Positions 51,001 to 51,645 of a stretch of DNA of 51,645 bases are shown here, one piece after another (the first letter of the stretch is position 1; the number at the start of each line of letters is the position of its first letter). The notes under the pieces were generated by a model that searched no databases, had not been told where the DNA came from, and worked only from the letters and a program-made list of their open reading frames with translations. The stretch covers positions 1 through 51,645 of IMG/VR virus record IMGVR_UViG_3300009151_000097; one strand, 5' to 3'. The DNA comes from a virus. The translations under genes were made by a program, and so were the position numbers.

Positions 51001-51645
51001 GTGATATTAACATTGCTCTGTAGGTTGATTAAATTGCTAGCCGCACTAACATTAAAATCTTGTGTTAAAGTTTGAATAGTGTTGCCGCTGATTCTAAAAT
51101 CACCTGTTTCAATCTTAGTAGCATCTAAGAATGTGACGTCACCTAGACCGTTATCAAATGTTAGGCTAGTTCCAATTGTGACATCAGAGTTGGTAAAGCT
51201 AACTTCACCTGTTTGTTGATTAACGTAGAACAAATCTCCAACTCGGAAATCGCCCTTGTGGTCAACGCTATTATAGTAAATCTTTGCCTTGTTTAATTCA
51301 ACGATTTCATTAGCTTGAATAACAGTAGTAGGATCATTAGAACTTTCTTTGCCATTGCCAATATAGGCTAAGTTCTGTCCAATTAGATAGGCAATAACGC
51401 CAGCACCGTCACCGTAAACACCATAGTTTCCGTACACGCCAGCTGAAGCAATACTGCGAACTTCAACACCAAAGTCTGAGTAGTCTGCAAAGTCAATAAT
51501 TGTTGCACGGCCACCTGCTGATGTTCTTAGGTCTTGTAGAGTAATGCCGTTGTCTGCAATGGCTGTACTATTGTTTGTACCGTTAAGTGTTAATAATAGT
51601 ACAGTGTCCAAATCGCCAGTTAGCTGTACAGTTGGTAATGTGAAT
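48039..51645 (-). CDS. Repeat-rich tail fibre, N-terminus outside the window
   Basis: The frame stays open to the right edge (FTLPTVQLTGDLDTVLLLTL at the edge), so the TTG at 51611 is not a real start and the protein exceeds 1200 aa. The first visible part has FGVEVRSIASAGVYGNYGVY and KIYYNSVDHKGDFRVGDLFY, related to the ends of the giant fibres (FYSSTDQDGNFRVGKLF). Then come about eight tandem repeats of the form TTIGNNNLxLxAxGTGKIYV, P-T-N-N-V, LTVNGTT (about 48990-50750). The end has a PTGAAGMIRFNTDLTRYEGH module, a second such module (RYNTDPGNFRVEVWDGANWV) and a short C-terminal strand GIVSAIIFG. It is a long beta fibre of the phage tail. Confidence 0.88.
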   Translation of the reverse strand, partial: FTLPTVQLTGDLDTVLLLTLNGTNNSTAIADNGITLQDLRTSAGGRATIIDFADYSDFGVEVRSIASAGVYGNYGVYGDGAGVIAYLIGQNLAYIGNGKESSNDPTTVIQANEIVELNKAKIYYNSVDHKGDFRVGDLFYVNQQTGEVSFTNSDVTIGTSLTFDNGLGDVTFLDATKIETGDFRISGNTIQTLTQDFNVSAASNLINLQSNVNITGNLDVTGNVTIGGNITIGDQASDTVSFVAGVNSDIVPTNPLSVPTYNLGTALLQWLHLYASQVSVADVQIDTNVIRTTATNANLTLQANGSGKIYVPNNNVLLSQNLTVNGTTTLKDTNIGTVGTPAILTHVGALNQTGDLTQTGNINLTGTFTTSGYAQFADILITGDQLKTTIGNNDLTLSAHGTGKIYIPSNDVQIDNNLTVTGYIDVNTLNVDTTVSSNSFTTGDIVIDDNTIYTTLGNNNLILEAAGSGKVYVPTSNVQLDQNLTVNGTTYLKDTTIVGTVTQTGNVTQTGNVTQTGSTEITGTLTVGSTSQFQDIKIDTNTITTTVGTNNLVLSAAGTGRIYVPTNNVTIENTLTVVGTTTTSTISNTGTVTSGTFNTTNVSITSNNITSRTGNSNLVLEAAGTGKIYVPTNNVQLDQNLTVNGTTYLKDTTVVGTVTHTGAVTQTGNLTQTGSTEITGTLTVGSTAQFQDIKIDTNVITTTIGNNNLILKANGTGIVIVPDDNVSITQTLTVTGTTSTTTINNTGTITSDTFNTTNVSINGNTITSRTGDSNLVLEASGIGKIYVPTSNVSLGKTLTVNGNTALAGTSITGTLTITGATTQTGDVDQTGSYTLRGNLTVDNIAQFKDVNITNNIITTTIGNNNLQLSAAGTGRIYVPTNNVTIENNLTVVGTSTTSTINNTGTVTSGTFSTGNISINGNTIQTTVSSSNLQLQAAGIGYIVLEQFDVQENEIRINTGSDMVLTPNGFGIVSVNSTQSIKIPVGATADRPTGAAGMIRFNTDLTRYEGHNGTAWVRLDGLEDADGNTKITAELTPGANDNTIRFYTNGTQVADLTSTRLNVANLDVGAINVNNNVISTTTTNTNLVLAPNGSGAVRIGNFSFNSNVITNTVNNSITYINQTGDGYVKISNTGGFVIPTGLTEQRPPLFAVGMLRYNTDPGNFRVEVWDGANWVNAGQAAGGGVTVAEATDIGIVSAIIFG
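48990..50750 (-). repeat. Tandem repeats in the cut tail fibre
   Basis: Eight copies of a block coding G-T/S-G-K/R-I/V-Y-V/I-P-x-N-x-V followed by a LTVxGTT strand, alternating with TQTGxxTQTG turns. Several copies are close at the DNA level, so this part is open to slippage and to misassembly. Confidence 0.85.

Noticed and set aside
24882-51645. Diversity-generating retroelement acting on the fibres
   Set aside because: No reverse transcriptase frame and no template/variable repeat pair with A-biased changes was seen in the window.
1-51645. tRNA genes, integrase or attachment sites
   Set aside because: Looked for by eye and not found; a covariance-model tRNA search would be needed to rule out tRNAs.

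Overview
The window is part of the genome of a T4-like contractile-tailed phage (myovirus) of the marine cyanophage/pelagiphage type. Recognisable T4 orthologues are the large terminase gp17 (cut by the left edge), small terminase gp16, head-completion gp4, tail tube gp19, an oversized tail sheath gp18, deoxynucleotide kinase gp1, neck proteins gp13 and gp14, and tail completion gp15. The DNA is AT-rich. Late-promoter octamers of the T4 type (TATAAATA and one- or two-base variants) precede many units, and genes are packed with ATGA/TAATG overlaps. The host cannot be decided from this window: no photosynthesis gene, tRNA or integrase was seen.

Layout. 1-11609 is read mostly leftward and holds the neck, tail and packaging block (gp13, two probable capsid-internal proteins, dNMP kinase, gp18, gp19, a second tube-fold protein, gp4, gp16, gp17). 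One small zinc/HNH-like gene at 8885-9253 runs the other way. 11647-15526 is read rightward: gp14, gp15 and a Nudix hydrolase. 15523-24821 is an accessory island of nine genes: three flavin-dependent halogenases, five 2-oxoglutarate/Fe(II) oxygenases of several types and one NodU/TobZ-type carbamoyltransferase. 24882-51645 is a leftward tail-fibre region: a glycine-rich adhesin, an S74-chaperone fibre, two giant paralogous modular fibres (3587 and 2725 aa), small beta proteins, and a repeat fibre cut by the right edge.

How it may work together. The structural genes build neck, tail and fibres. The two giant fibres begin with rows of CBM5/12-like modules and contain propeller-like repeats, so they probably bind polysaccharide at the cell surface. 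The island encodes enzymes that could hydroxylate, halogenate and O-carbamoylate a product. Its genes are arranged as two converging cassettes plus flanking single genes, between tail-completion and fibre genes. Its substrate (fibre protein, host surface glycan, nucleotide or small metabolite) cannot be read from sequence. Single viral halogenases are known (VirX1 of cyanophage Syn10). Three divergent halogenases with five oxygenases and a carbamoyltransferase in about 9 kb is the most unusual part of the window.

Control signals seen: late-type promoters, some so close to the ATG that the transcript would be leaderless; one near-consensus sigma70 promoter in front of the dNMP kinase; and three intrinsic terminators, one of which would hide the ribosome-binding site of the following oxygenase gene.
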